From: Karalla daura
Taxonomy: Eukaryota > Chordata > Actinopteri > Chaetodontiformes > Leiognathidae
NCBI GenBank assembly: GCA_029224185.1
Contig: CM055205.1
Span: 16,838,942-16,902,941 of the forward strand
Length of the DNA: 64,000 nucleotides
Direction of reading: 5' to 3'
A program made the position numbers and the translations under genes. Below the pieces are notes generated by a model. It saw only the letters and a program-made list of their open reading frames with translations. It did not search any database and was not told where the DNA came from. Shown here in pieces: positions 48,987 through 61,700 of the stretch (position 1 is the stretch's first letter; each line of letters starts with the position of its first letter).

Positions 48987-49150
48987 CTAGGAGAAATCCA
49001 GGGGGCGGATCATCATGGCTGTGGATCGTAGCGAGTAGCTGGGGCCCTTGAAGTAGTGCCACTTGATCCCGTTCAGCTTCCCTATGTGCTGCCCTTGAGT
49101 GAAGTACATGCCGTTGAGGTTGGACGGGCCGCAGGCGTCAAACCACCAAC
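48987..49150 (-). CDS. angpt1: angpt1 last coding exon (fibrinogen-like domain C-terminus)
   Basis: This 164-nt minus-strand exon encodes the last 53 residues plus stop. The acceptor is CTGCTCGCAG (AG at 49,151-49,152) and the stop TGA lies at 48,987-48,989. It begins (G)WWFDACGPSNLNGMYFTQG and continues KLNGIKWHYFKGPSYSLRST, ending MMIRPLDFS. The KLNGIKWHYFKGPSYSLRS string is specific to angiopoietin-1; angiopoietin-2 has KFNGIKWYYWKGSGYSLKA. This is the receptor-binding P subdomain that contacts Tie2. The protein is a secreted ligand, made by mural and mesenchymal cells, that activates endothelial Tie2. The ending has one extra Ser after the usual PLDF. The loop that is TAG in human Ang1 reads TQG here. 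Confidence 0.97.
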
Positions 49151-49739
49151 CTGCGAGCAGGGAAACAGGAAATGTCAAATATCCACGCAGAGATAAAATA
49201 CAGTGTAGGATGATGGCGGTATTTCAGGTTCGACGAGCTGTCGATAAAGAGTCGTCCCGGGGAAAAGGTTGAAAGTTTCCCAGGGCCTCTGCCTGCTATC
49301 TGCCTGCCATGTGTCACTATCACTGGGCTCGTAGGCATGCCAGTACCTGCTGCTGAACACTGGCTACCGCTTTCTATTTAAAGCGGAGAGCTCTCCTGCA
49401 TTGTGAGTGCTATGGGAAGCTTTCATTCTGCTCCCAAGGTGACACGTTTCACGATTTCACTCATGCATATCAGTATTTAGAGAAAAGGTAATCGACCACA
49501 CGCAAGAACCTACGATGGCCACAAAGAAAACACGATCACTGTTGTTTTAGTGGTTTGTCTGTTCCGGGCCACCATAGAGATATGGCAGACTCTATGGAAG
49601 CTTATTCTGAGCCTAAACATAAATGATTCTGTGCAATTGTATATAATCATGTATTTTGTTTTCACAATTTATTTATTTATTTATTGCTTAATATAACAAT
49701 TCACACCTTCAACATGTGTATGGTGCAACATTGTAGGCA

Positions 49740-49982
49740 ATTAACCTGTTGATTACTTTCTTGATTTATCAATTGGATGTTTGGTTTATAAAATGAAACA
49801 TTAATGTTTGTTTCACAAGCCCTTTAAACACCTTTTTATTGTTGTTACCTGAATGGCATTTAACTTTGACTTAATTCCTTCTCAAAATATTTTAAGTGCC
49901 TGAATCAACTACTTGATTATTAAAACAGTAGTTGATTATTTCAGAAGTTTATTAATAGTCGATGTGCTGTTGCAGCTCTAAT
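49740..49982 (+). mobile_element. AT-rich interspersed repeat ending GTTGCAGCTCT
   Basis: The stretch starts with TGTTGATTACTTTCTTGATT, passes through TGGTTTATAAAATG, and ends with AATAGTCGATGTGCTGTTGCAGCTCT-like sequence. It resembles a dispersed fish repeat with TAATCGATTAATCGTTGCAGCYCT ends. Related pieces occur at 53,714-53,880 (opposite orientation) and about 3,150-3,237. Confidence 0.4.
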
Positions 49983-52114
49983 AGCTTAGTTAAACGTGTG
50001 ACATGTTCATGCACATTATTCCTGTGCCATATAACTCTTGCCTCTTGCACTTAAAACATAAATATTTACTGTATTTTTGTGCTGTTCTTAACACATATGC
50101 ACATATTGATTGTTCCCAAAATCTTTCATTAATGCAGGATAAATGCTGTCAAACAGCATTTTGTGGCCTGCACAACTTGCAAGTACAATAAAAGTGAGTC
50201 TTCTGTAATTTTTAGTTGCAGGTGAGAATACGCCAACAATACAACTGGATCCCTGCATATTCAGCACACTCAGTCTTTAATGCATCCTGTCGACCTTGTG
50301 TTCCTGTATCTGCTGTCATTAGATGACACATATCTACCGAACGTATCATCTCCAACCAAACGATCTGGTCAGATTTGGTGTCCGAGCTCCCTGCCAAGCC
50401 CTCCTCTCTGATACGGTCAGATATAGAACGTATGCCAGGAATGGAGGCATGTGTCAGTCAGACGGCCGTCGTCTGTCAGAGCTGGATACCAGGGCGGATC
50501 GTAGCCTGACATTTCACCTGTCAGTAATCAGCAGCAGCGCTCTGCCCTCGTCGCTGGCCTGCGTCTCACATATGAGTTTCACATTGATTGCCGAACACAT
50601 TCAGGACATAGCATGGCGGACATCTCCTAATGTTCCCACAGCTGCATACGATTTCAGGACGCCCGCGCCACAGGGAGTCGAATATGAAGTTGCACTTGTT
50701 CCCCTCAGTGTGTATGTGTGTGTTTCCTTTTTTTTTCCTCTTTTTTTTTCCAGAGTGAAATTCAAGGAGTGGTTGTCCTCAAACTGCAGCACCTGACATT
50801 TCAGCAGACCGACCAGGGGGTTGTCAAAGGAGGTGAAGGCTGTTTTTCTTTTTTTTCAATTCACAAGAGATTATATTCTGGAAAACTCCAAATTCTGCGA
50901 TTTTCTTTATCTTTCCAAGGGGACTTTGACAGCTTCAGTCTGCAGCTTCATTGTTTTGGATTCAAGTCAAGCAACTGTACTGTTTTGGTTTAATATTATT
51001 CATCATATTGTTCATCCATTTGCAGTTTTATTCTGTCCACACTCAGACCTCACACCCTCTCAGTTACAGGTGGAAACTCCACACAGTGGAGTGAGGCTGT
51101 GAGGCAAAAGCATGTGGCTCCTGCTCAGCAACATAAAACATATGTGTGTTTGCATTGAATTTATAGCAATTAGCAGCTAAGGAGCCTCCAGTTTCCCTGA
51201 GGAGTTGGACATTGAAAAGGAAAAACTGGGAGTTGGACATTCATCAGGAGTGAAACTGCTGATATCCAAGGAGTTGTAGAGGCGTTGCAACTGGACGTGT
51301 CATACTGTAGATGTTTCTGCTATCTTCCGAGAGGCTTCCTCATTTCTAACTGGCTGGTTGGGAAGCCCGGGGTTTAACCTCTGTGAACTCATTAGCCACT
51401 GGGAGTACCAGGCTGTCTCCTGGTAACTGCAACAAGTCTAGTTGCCCCAACTTTCCAACTGCTTGGATAGCAATGACCTCCTGGACACGTCTGGAATCTG
51501 GAAGACCTGGAATCTTCTCAGACTCAGCGACCGCTTGACCTCAAAACAGGTGACGCCAATTTAATACAAGCTCAACTCAACTCAAGCAAACTCAAATTGT
51601 GATTTCAAATGCTGAGACTCCTCAGCTCGAAATGCAGTCACCTAACAGTAGGGAAATAGTTAACGAAGCCAGACAGAGTTCAAATAAACAGACAGTAGAC
51701 AGAGTTGATAGGGATGTCCTGTAGGGCTGCAGCGTGCCAGTAAGTGCCTGTTGCACAACCCCGTTGACTTATTTTATCGAGACAATGTTTTTCCTCTTAA
51801 GCTGCGAGGCAGAATACAGGGCCCGCGTCCTGCTTGCCATCCCTCATTTGTTGATAAACCGCAGACCACACAGCCGCCGTCACACGCATAAACATGCAAC
51901 GAGCACAGCAGCAATCCGCTGGGATTTATGATCAGTGTACTCTCTTTCCAGCTCAGGGAGTTTTACTGACTTGTAAAAACAGTCGGGGATGTCTTCTTTG
52001 GAGGAAAAAAAAAAAAGGTCTCCACTTCTCTCGTGATAGAGGGATCCCCTCCACCTCCTACTGTCAGGGCCTTATCCCTACTGGATGCTCTGCCGCTGTG
52101 TAAATATATACATC

Positions 52115-52116
<2 letters not shown>

Positions 52117-52156
<40 letters not shown>
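52117..52156. repeat. (TG)20 microsatellite
   Basis: Forty uninterrupted bases of TG in the last angpt1 intron. A CA run lies 170 bases further on (52,328-52,352). Confidence 0.95.
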
Positions 52157-52160
<4 letters not shown>

Positions 52161-52710
52161 TGTATGTCCGCATCACATCCTCCTTACTTTCCTTGACACG
52201 GCAAGCTAGCGGTTGCCCTCATAAACGCAGCAGAGAAATATTTTCCTCTTGTATAGTCCAGACACTTACATCATTTGATGTCAGCCCGTGCTCTTATAAA
52301 TGCAAGGCAATAAATGATAGAGCGCTCACACACACACACACACATACACACGCTATATAGCTGGGACCAGCCCGTGCTGTCACGCCTCCCCTATGAATCA
52401 AGCAGGAGGCCGGAGGGTGTTGATCAGAGATCAGATGCCAGTTCCCTTTAACCGGCTGCAGTCACAGTGACCTAAGAGGTAACGCTGATCTTAAATCTGC
52501 ACTACGAGATGCTTGATTAGTACCAGGTCAGGACTACACTGGAACGGAGCTGCCACGAGGTGACAGCGAGGGTCACCGGGCTCCACTTACACAGCGGGAG
52601 CAGCCCAGTCTCTCCTAAATCTCTCTGACACTTGGTGCCGCGCCCAGCCCGGGACTCTTTCTTTTCTTTTTTACTTTTACACCGCACTCGTTTCCAACCG
52701 CATTGCAACT

Positions 52711-52750
52711 GGGAGGGAGGGGAGGGGTGTGGTGGGGTGGGGGGGGGGGC
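52711..52750 (+). other. G-rich tract, potential G-quadruplex
   Basis: GGGAGGGAGGGGAGGGGTGT followed by GGTGGGG and a G run. It meets the quadruplex pattern and lies in the last angpt1 intron, template side. Confidence 0.65.
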
Positions 52751-53713
52751 GCAGAGCGCGGCCCTAATAGGTGCAGATAGATATTTTAAGTGGGCCTGCG
52801 CTAGCCTGCGCTAGTCTCTCCGGAGCAGGTTGCGATCGTAATGACCTGAACTGATGACTGGGCAAGGAACGCGGCGGGGTCGGTCACACAGCCAATCAGA
52901 GAAAATGGCTTTTTGGAAAGGTTGCATCATGCCGCTGCTCACTCATCAAAGCAATCCTGCATCGTCTTACGGGTGCCAAAAAAAAAAAAAGACAAAAGCT
53001 CATAGGGTCATTATAATTTATTACATCTTGGAGTTTTTTAGTGCTTTTACCTATGACTGATGTCGAAATAATGACCTCCTTACTCCCCCCCGAGTCGATC
53101 CCCGGGATGAGATGGGAGAGTAGGAGGACGCTGATGAAAAGACGTCCGAAGGAAACTCGAGAGCCGAGACCGTCGGGACGGTTTCTCGCAAACCCACGGG
53201 CTAGCGAAGCTTTATTCATAAGAGAAGACAACGAGCGAGGACTTAAAATTATTAATCAGAGCCAGAGCAGGATGGACATGCGGGGATCGGGTGACGCAGC
53301 GTCGAAACTGTCACACGCAGAGAACGTCACCTGCCCGTCTCCGCGTCCACGTCAGCGCCGTGGAATATTTTCAGCATCTGTTCTCTATTTTTTTTCATTT
53401 TACAGCTCGCAGCTGCGCTGTGATTGGTGTTGTTTTGAGCAGGAGCCTGAAACGATTCCACCTGAGCGGCAGCGAGTGGCCGTGGTGTAACCAGACGTCT
53501 CCCCCCGGTGAGTGGCTGGAAGCCGACCGCAGAGATGGAGAGGAGGGCGGATGCTGGATCTGCTTTCAGTGGGGCAACATCTGGCTAAAGCGACGGTTTG
53601 TTTTCAGCCGCGCTTGATTGTCTGACCACATGTTTGGTTCAGGGCTGAATGTGCAATGTAAAAAAGCCTGTCATGATGAAACGTTTCTGCAGCAGCTGCT
53701 GCCTCACTCACAG

Positions 53714-53880
53714 GTAGGGTTGCAGCAAGAGAGCTATTTCGGTGCTTGATTAATTTGTCGATTGTTTTTGAATAATCATTAATGGTTTGATCTTTGTTTC
53801 ACAAAAGCTGACAAGTCCTCAAATATCTGTTTTTTTTGCAGTCTATTCTAGGGACATCTAATAATTCTTGAAAAATTTTG
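53714..53880 (-). mobile_element. AT-rich interspersed repeat, opposite orientation
   Basis: It starts GTAGGGTTGCAGCAAGAG, followed by TTGATTAATTTGTCGATTG and TTTCACAAAAG. Read on the minus strand it ends in the same TTGCAGCCCT-like terminus as the copy at 49,740. Confidence 0.4.
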
Positions 53881-54110
53881 TCCAGTGAGACTCCACTTTG
53901 GCGAAGACATTGCTTTCTTATTTCTCTTATTAGTTATTTCAACTAAATTTCAAAAGAGTTCAGCCGCAAATGTGTTATTGTAAATGTGAAAAGAGGTTTT
54001 TCAAAATGTAGGTGTTTCTATTACCATTTATTTATTGCAATATTTAGATTTTGCGCATTTCTAGGGTTTTATGGAAACACATTTACAGAAGACTTATCCA
54101 AAGCCAGAAA

Positions 54111-54623
<513 letters not shown>

Positions 54624-54671
54624 CTCTGTCTTAATGTAAGATGTATACGTTTGCCGCCAGGCTGCACTTAC

Positions 54672-54802
54672 CGCCCGTGAGCATGAGGGCGCACTTGCAC
54701 ATGCAGTTGTCATTGTCCATGTCCTTGGTGCTGAAGTCTGCTCCGTGGATTACTAGACTGCTCTGTCTGCCCGCAGTCCCACTGTGGCTTTTCAGGAACA
54801 GC
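54672..54802 (-). CDS. angpt1: angpt1 penultimate coding exon (fibrinogen-like domain)
   Basis: This 131-nt minus-strand exon (exon 8 of 9 by human numbering) encodes (R)LFLKSHSGTAGRQSSLVIHG, then ADFSTKDMDNDNCMCKCALM and LTG(G). It matches human ANGPT1 LYLKGHTGTAGKQSSLILHG and the following block. The DMDNDNC segment is the calcium-binding site of the fibrinogen-like domain, and the Cys cluster is typical of angiopoietins. The acceptor is TGTTTCAG (AG at 54,803-54,804) and the donor is GGCG|GTAAGT. The joined codon GGT restores TGGWWFDACGP. A 25-nt duplicate of the acceptor tract lies 41 bases upstream. Earlier exons (coiled coil and the rest of the domain) are beyond the right edge. Confidence 0.97.
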
Positions 54803-54804
54803 CT

Positions 54805-54870
54805 GAAACACATCAGGAGGAGGAAGAGGCGGAGGTCAGGCCATGGAAACACATCAGGAGGAGGAAGAGG
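54805..54870 (-). repeat. Direct duplication of angpt1 acceptor tract
   Basis: A 25-nt plus-strand string (54,805-54,829) recurs perfectly at 54,846-54,870, 41 bases apart. On the minus strand it is the pyrimidine tract and branch-region sequence leading into the real AG. The upstream copy is followed by CATGG instead of AGGCT, so it lacks the acceptor dinucleotide. Confidence 0.9.
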
Positions 54871-55639
54871 AGGAGGGAGGAGGGAGGAGGGAGGAAGGGG
54901 AGAGCGTGGCAGAGTGAGCAGTGTAAGCAATAAAGACAGCAAGAAGACATAACATGCCGCGAGAAACGTCTCCTGAGAGGTATTTATTTTTATTCTGATT
55001 GAGTACATGTAGAACACCTGGAACAACATTAAGCAGGCGGAGGAGAATCTAAAATAAAGACGGAGCGAGCGAGCGAGCATATGAAAGAAATACAGAGAGA
55101 GAGTGACGGGGAGAGGAAAGAGCGTTTAGCGTGAGGAATGTCTGGGAATCATATTTCCATCTGCAGGCCTACAACACGTTCATTTACACCACAACAACAG
55201 ACTACATCACGAGCTGATGAGGTTTACCCCAAGAGCGCCGAGCAAGCCTGCTCCGTGCCCGACGGGCTTGTCTGCTCGCGTTAAACCTGCGATGTTCCTG
55301 CTGTTCTCTCTCCTCATGTGACGCCACGTTCCTCTCATGAAACCGCACACTCCTCCGTCCAGATTAAGAGATTACGTCTTTGAAAAAAGTGGCTCAGAAA
55401 CCTGCGGGCGAGTTCCACCGTCTGGTTTAGTTTTATGGATTCCCAGGTCTTTTGTTTGTTTTTTTTTGTCGATCCAGGGAATATTCCATCCCGACCATTA
55501 TGTAACCTGCTGTGTACCTTCACGTAATCACACGTGGGGGGACTGTCTTCATGAGTCCATAACAGGACACACACACACTCAAGTGACACACACATGCTCA
55601 ATTTCTCTATTGTGGAACAAATAAAGACATAATCTATTC

Positions 55640-55795
55640 CATTCTGTTCTAGTCACACCCACAGCTAGGCGCCATTTCAAGTCTCCAATTGATCTAAACA
55701 TGCATGTTTTTCAGACAGTGAGAGGAAACTAAAAAATTTCCAGAGAAAACCCACGCACACACAACACACAACCTCGACACAGGAAAACCCTCAGA
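55640..55795 (-). mobile_element. Interspersed repeat fragment, same family as 33.4 kb
   Basis: The minus strand reads GTGCGTGGGTTTTCTCTGG, then TTTCCTCTCACTGTCTGAAA and AACATGCATGTTTA, then CAATTGGAGACTTGAAATGG. This is the tail section of the common fish repeat whose head is seen at 33,420-33,545. Confidence 0.45.
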
Positions 55796-58700
55796 CAGAC
55801 AGAATATTCTGCATTTCATTCCCTTCAACCTGTGTTTCTTCAGCCATTCAGCTCTCCTCGCTGTTTGTGTTGGTTTAGTCTGCATCTTTATCAAACTAAA
55901 TTCATCATTCTAACAAAGTTTGTGGGAGTTTCAGTTCAGAGAAAACACATGCAAACAAAACAAAAGCTAAATCCTGTTTGTTTGATGCGAGTTAATAGAG
56001 TTTGAGTTTCTGTAGGAGGCTATTGCGTTTATCTGCTCAGCCATGGTCGTACCACACAGTTCACTCTTCCACTCCAAGGAAAGTCTCTGCTGGTGGATTG
56101 TAATGTTAAATGCAATAAATAGTCAAACAATTATTCTTTTACAATATGTCACAGATTAAACCTGCTACTCAGGCTATTGCCAATGCAGTCCTACCACCTG
56201 GTGATTATTTATCAGGCGACGAGATGGTTAATATTAAAATTTCTTGCGGCTCTTCGCTCCCAGGATTGAAACAACAAACAACAGGTCAGCGGGACCGATA
56301 AGCTGTCACTCCCGGATTCCTTCACACACTCAAGGCACTCGAACGCACAATCTGAAAACTAATATGCAGCTTGGAAGCAGATTTCTTCGGGGTGCGCGTC
56401 CCACTGTGAACTCACTCGTGGTGTGAACGGGAATTGCTGCACGCGGGTCTGACAGTTCCTTCATCCCTCTGACAGCTCCGCCATTAGCATCAGAGCGCGC
56501 CCGCCCCTCACCGGCCGCATCCAGCGCTTTCCCCTTTTCATGTCTTTGTTTCTCTCACGCTCTCCCCGTATCACGTTCTCCCAACAGAAGACGCTTTGCA
56601 CATCCGCAGAGCAGCGCTGCAGCAGCACCATGCCAACGAGGTCTCTGTTATTATGTATGGTTCACTCTCACTGAAAGCAATTTCCTGAGTTCATTTCTGG
56701 ACAACAGGGGACCACGGGCGTGTACTGAACCTTGCACGAATCCCCGGGTTTTCCGATGAGAAAGTAACAAATACAAAAACAATATTTTTATGTTTTCTGG
56801 GCCCTCTGAACGCAGCCCTGAGCCTCGATGAAGCTCACAGCTCTGAGGCATTGGGATGGGTCCTTCAAAGAGAGCGACCGGTGGACTCCCCAGGAAAGAG
56901 AAGTCGTTTAACGTGAAAAGACTTCTGTATTTGGACAGCTGTGTAAATGGCTGCAGTGCGAGCGCAGGTCATGTTGGGGGAATTCACAAAGCCACTAAAA
57001 CCAAAGTGAGTAATCCTGCAGTGTAAAGGGCGAGGCATGTGGCACCAAATGACCACCGGATGCGGCGGGTTCATTATCAGCACTTACGTATGTGAATCAT
57101 ACATCATCTTGAATGCACGCTCAAGTATTAACTCTCATCCTCTGTGATGTTAAGGGCAAACTCATATCCCAAAGTACGGCTTAACACAAGTGACGTATGA
57201 CTCCTCGCGGCTAATTCCCGATTCTGGGGGAATAAAACAGGCAGTGTCGAGGATGAGTTCTGCTACCGCTCTGATAAAGAACAGACTCTGCCGCACATCC
57301 ACTCTCGATTTTCCAAAGCTCTTTCACTCTCTGCCGGCGCTGACGCATCGCCAAGGCACATCATCAAGAGGGTTTTTGAGTGTGACACTTTGACAGGCTG
57401 CTTTAAATAGTTTGCGGCTGTGTTTACTGGTATCGCCGCATATTTACGAGACCAACAATTCCCCCAACTCCACTGACATCTGCAGTTTTTCCCTGTCAGA
57501 ATCCATTATGCTCTCACATGATAAGTGGGGTAATCCAAAGATCGGGCCAAGTAATGAAGTCAAGAGGATGAGACGCTTTTCCTGAGGCCTGTTTCTAAGA
57601 ACATGAGAGAAACAGACAGGGAGGCTGACAGAGCGATGGCGTCTAGTAATTCATGTTAATGAAATGTATCGGGGGACCGAAATCTGCTGAGCCAGATCAG
57701 AGACCTCACAGGCAATGCATGCTAATCTGATCTTCCTGCTAAAGTAACTTAGTAATGCGATTGGCCAAGGCTCATTAGTAAGCAAAATATTGAGCTGCGA
57801 GGGGAATAATTTGGTTTTACTCAATGACAACTCTGGGGAGGAAGGTTGGTGTCACGCCATCTAATTTCACTAATATCCACTGGGGATGCCAACGTGTTTG
57901 TGACATTTCAACAAATTGAGAAAATCAGAGAAGTAACGGTGCGTGTCATCGTTAAGTAAAGATTTCACCAAATTACAATAAATTTATTTTTCCATGTAAA
58001 CCGATGCGAGTTTTACTGCTCAGTTAATTTCATGGTGGCCAAGAAGTACAAAACAGCATTGCGAAATATGAACACGCTTCACATTTATGTGTATCACTTT
58101 TACACATTGTACAACAAAATGAGATAAGCAAAACATGATGGACGGTGAGATGATCTTGTCAATTTATTTTCTATATTTTTCTATGAAAACTGGGTGTCAA
58201 AACTTAAGTAAACAGATCGCAGGTAAGCTCTGTCACAGTCATCCGAAGATCGAACAGTTTGAACATGTCAACGCATTGAAAAATGACTACAATGTTGTCA
58301 AAAGATAAACAACCACAGAATAGCTGCAGGAGGAGTCATTGGAGCAGTCATAGCAGCTTAAACAAACAAAACTCGACTGAGCAGAGCACCTAATATGTTC
58401 AGCACCACATTTGGAAACCCAACCATTTGTCTTATTAGCAGTGCCTGCAAATGTCTCCAATGGAGATGCACGAAAACAAAGGCAAATGAAACCCATTTGC
58501 ATGACTGAATGCTGCTCACATAGTGGGGAAGAAATGAGGTGAACCCATGGCTTAAAGCTTTGATGCAGATCCGGTTTCACTCATAATGACTGTATGCTCT
58601 GGAGTATTACAGCTGCGAGCCGCGTATGTGGGAAACGAGCTGAAGCGGGGTCAGGTGAGGAATCAGTAGAGTGTGATCAGCTTAGCACCTCGGGATGAAA

Positions 58701-61700
58701 CTGGGTTACGGGGCCTGGCGCTTTATCACGTGGGTATCTTGACGACATTTTATCAGACGTTACTACACAGAATCGTTTTGTTAGATCTGCCACATGATGC
58801 TCAGCATGTTAGAGCCTCTCTCCCTACAAAATAAGAAAGCAAGCACACATCAACCTTCATATCTGTGGAGAGGCAGTTAATTTAAAGCTGATACGCGAAT
58901 AAAGAAGACTCATTGGAGCCAGGCCACCTAAATATGTGGCCCACTCTCCTGCAGCCAGGAGATGAGATGTGTTAGATCACATGTGAACAGGCTGAGCTCA
59001 GCGTGAGGCCGCAGATTTGCTAAGATGTCACTCGTTGCCGTCTCACTTTTATCTGACACTTCCCATTTTAACCACGCACCGTGTTTCTCCGAGCAGAGGA
59101 TATTGCTGTCATGCCGTAGCTTTATGAAAGAATACCCCTGGAGAGGTTAGAGAAAGGCCATCAAACAATGTGTCTCATGGAATCTGTGTTACCCTGTACA
59201 AAGTTCATGTGATTCTTTGAAGAGCCAGAGTTGATATCAAATGCTGAAACAGTGTAATCGATCGCTACAATGTGCACAAAATCTCTCTCAGGACGCAAAG
59301 GAATACGGTGTTTGCCTTTCTTAGTGCCACGTTTAGACTTTTGACGAACACACGACAAGCTTAACCTTTCCTTATTTCCACACACGGAGGCGACAACCCG
59401 GGCAGCCGAGGGTCCAACGTGTGCTGGTACACACCTGGCAGTCATTAGCCTCCTGAACTGCAGCCTGATTGGCCTGCTGCAGAGGTCAATCACCCGGACC
59501 AGTGGTTCACGACCTACTGTTAGCATTGCCGAGGTGTCTAACTGGGCCGCTCTTTTGTCGCTGGGTGTCTAATTGCTCCACTGAGACACATCTAGACTGA
59601 TGGAAACAATGTGTATGGCGATACGCCTCAGCGAGCATATGACATTCATACAATGACTACAACCCTGTCTCGCTTGAACTTAACCCCCTGCCAAAAGATG
59701 TAAGTAGACAGTAAGGTTTTGCACTGTCCTCCTCCACACGGATGTTTTCTGTAGCGCTGATGCATCTGTGCATCCTAGAAATCTCTGCAGAGCCTGATGC
59801 TTCCCGGGATGGTGTTCAAGTAGACATAACTTGAAGTATCCCAGATAATATCAGTGTGAGTCTTGGAAAACATGGGGGTCACCATGTTTTGGAACGCAAA
59901 TCGCTGCCAATTTCTCCCCTAAATCCTCACATGAAAAACATCTAAATGAGATCTATCTGAATCCGAGGGGAAATCGGCCCATTACCATATGCAGAAATCA
60001 CTGGATTCAAGAACTTGGCTGTCTGAACAAAGAGGGATATTGAATAAAGATGTAATGGCTCGTTCAAAAATAAACATATAAGTCTTTTCTTCCAGCTGGG
60101 AAGCTTTGAAAGTCCGTACGAAACATTTTCCCCTAGCAAACCTCAACTTGTGTCTGCGCATATAATTTCGCCGCTGTGAATGTATATACCTTAGACAGAT
60201 CTGGAAGTCACGGCTCTGTCTGGTGTCTGGGGTATTTCACCATCTCTTCACATGCAAATTGAGGCTTGAGGTGTAATAAATGGACACAAAATTTGTTGTA
60301 GATTTGTTTAAGACATAATTGGTCGTACATGTCACCCTAAATTGCGAGAAAGTTGAGGAAAGCACTATTTAAACATGATTACACACATTTATTCTGCACG
60401 TCTTGCTCTGACCTCTTGCCTACTTCCAGTAAATAACCCAGCACGCTACGTTTATGTGCATATACTGTAAGTATCCTGTTTCAGCTTTCTGTACTTTCAC
60501 AAAACTCTCTTTTTATGCAGATGATGTTATTTTACTCTCAATAATTATCTACAAGAAGTCATAGAAGAAACTCTGTTGAATCCATTCTTACAATCTCGCT
60601 TTTGAACCGGGCCGAATTAACAATAAGCACTGCCACGCTAAATAAGACAAGTTGGTCTCTCCTGGCTAAGTGACATAATCATTCTTGCTGTTTATTTTTC
60701 TACAAAGTCTCTGTTGAAAAAGATCTCAACATGGAAGGCATTACAAAGCTCCTCTATAAATCGAAACACTCCTCTGTAACTTCAAGACCACTCTCCAGAA
60801 TCACTGTTTATCTGCACCAAACTGTTTATCTAAGCGGGCATTGTGTATCATTCATTTCATTTTGCGGCGATCGCCTTCACTCTTACGTAATTTCGTTTTG
60901 AGTAGAGCGCAATTTTCTTCATTTTGCGCTATAATTTTCCCTTTGACTCAGCATTATTTCACTGTTTTTCATTCCATCTGTATTTTCGCTAATTAGCCTT
61001 TAGCTCTCGTTTTGCTGTTTTGCTTTCTATGTCATCCAAGCTGCCTTAATTTACCTCTCCGGCTCATATTGATACGCAGGGCAGAGCCCACACTCGCAGT
61101 AAAGATATCCTTGATGAATGAGAGCGATTAACTGGATGTGTTGATGTGATGACTATCGCAATAACAATATTTGCAGACCGTCAAATTCTTATTCTTTTTA
61201 TTTTCCTTTCAGCAACCCGCGCTGTATCACAGAAACCAAATTAGCTCTGATGATAGGAGAGTTTTTCGGCTGTTTGTAAAGACAGTCCCCTCTGCAATTA
61301 TGGTGACCCTACTCACAATGCACATAAAAAAAAAGCCAAAATAGCTCGTTTCACAATATTATGAGGTTGTGGTTCAGTGGGAACGTTGTTTCTCTGGTCA
61401 ACCCAAACTGACCCAAGAGCGTTGTCCATAAGTTTTTTTTATTTTTTTATTCACCATTAAAACAACATCACTGATGTCAGCTTACACTGTGCAGGACCGG
61501 CCAGCGAACTGATTTGTTTCATATGGCAGCCATTGCACTGATTGAGTTGTTTGATCTACTCCTGCTCCAAAATATTGAAGCTCTGCTCATACAAATGCAT
61601 CGTAGATATTGTGCGTGACAGATGTTCTCCAAAACGCGATGGGGCAACAGAAGATTTGGAGCCAGAGGTGTTAACTCGTGAGAGTTGACCATGTTGCAAT

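Noticed and set aside
50323..50796. 157-codon plus-strand ORF in the last angpt1 intron
   Set aside because: No recognisable domain, no conserved-looking splice sites, and it ends in a low-complexity T-rich stretch.
53041..53490. 149-codon plus-strand ORF in the last angpt1 intron
   Set aside because: It lies in a CpG-richer patch, but the product is basic, compositionally odd and unlike any family I know.
58396..58416. REST/RE1-like site (TTCAGCACCACAT)
   Set aside because: Only the left half-site matches; the right half (GGACAGCGCC-like) is missing.
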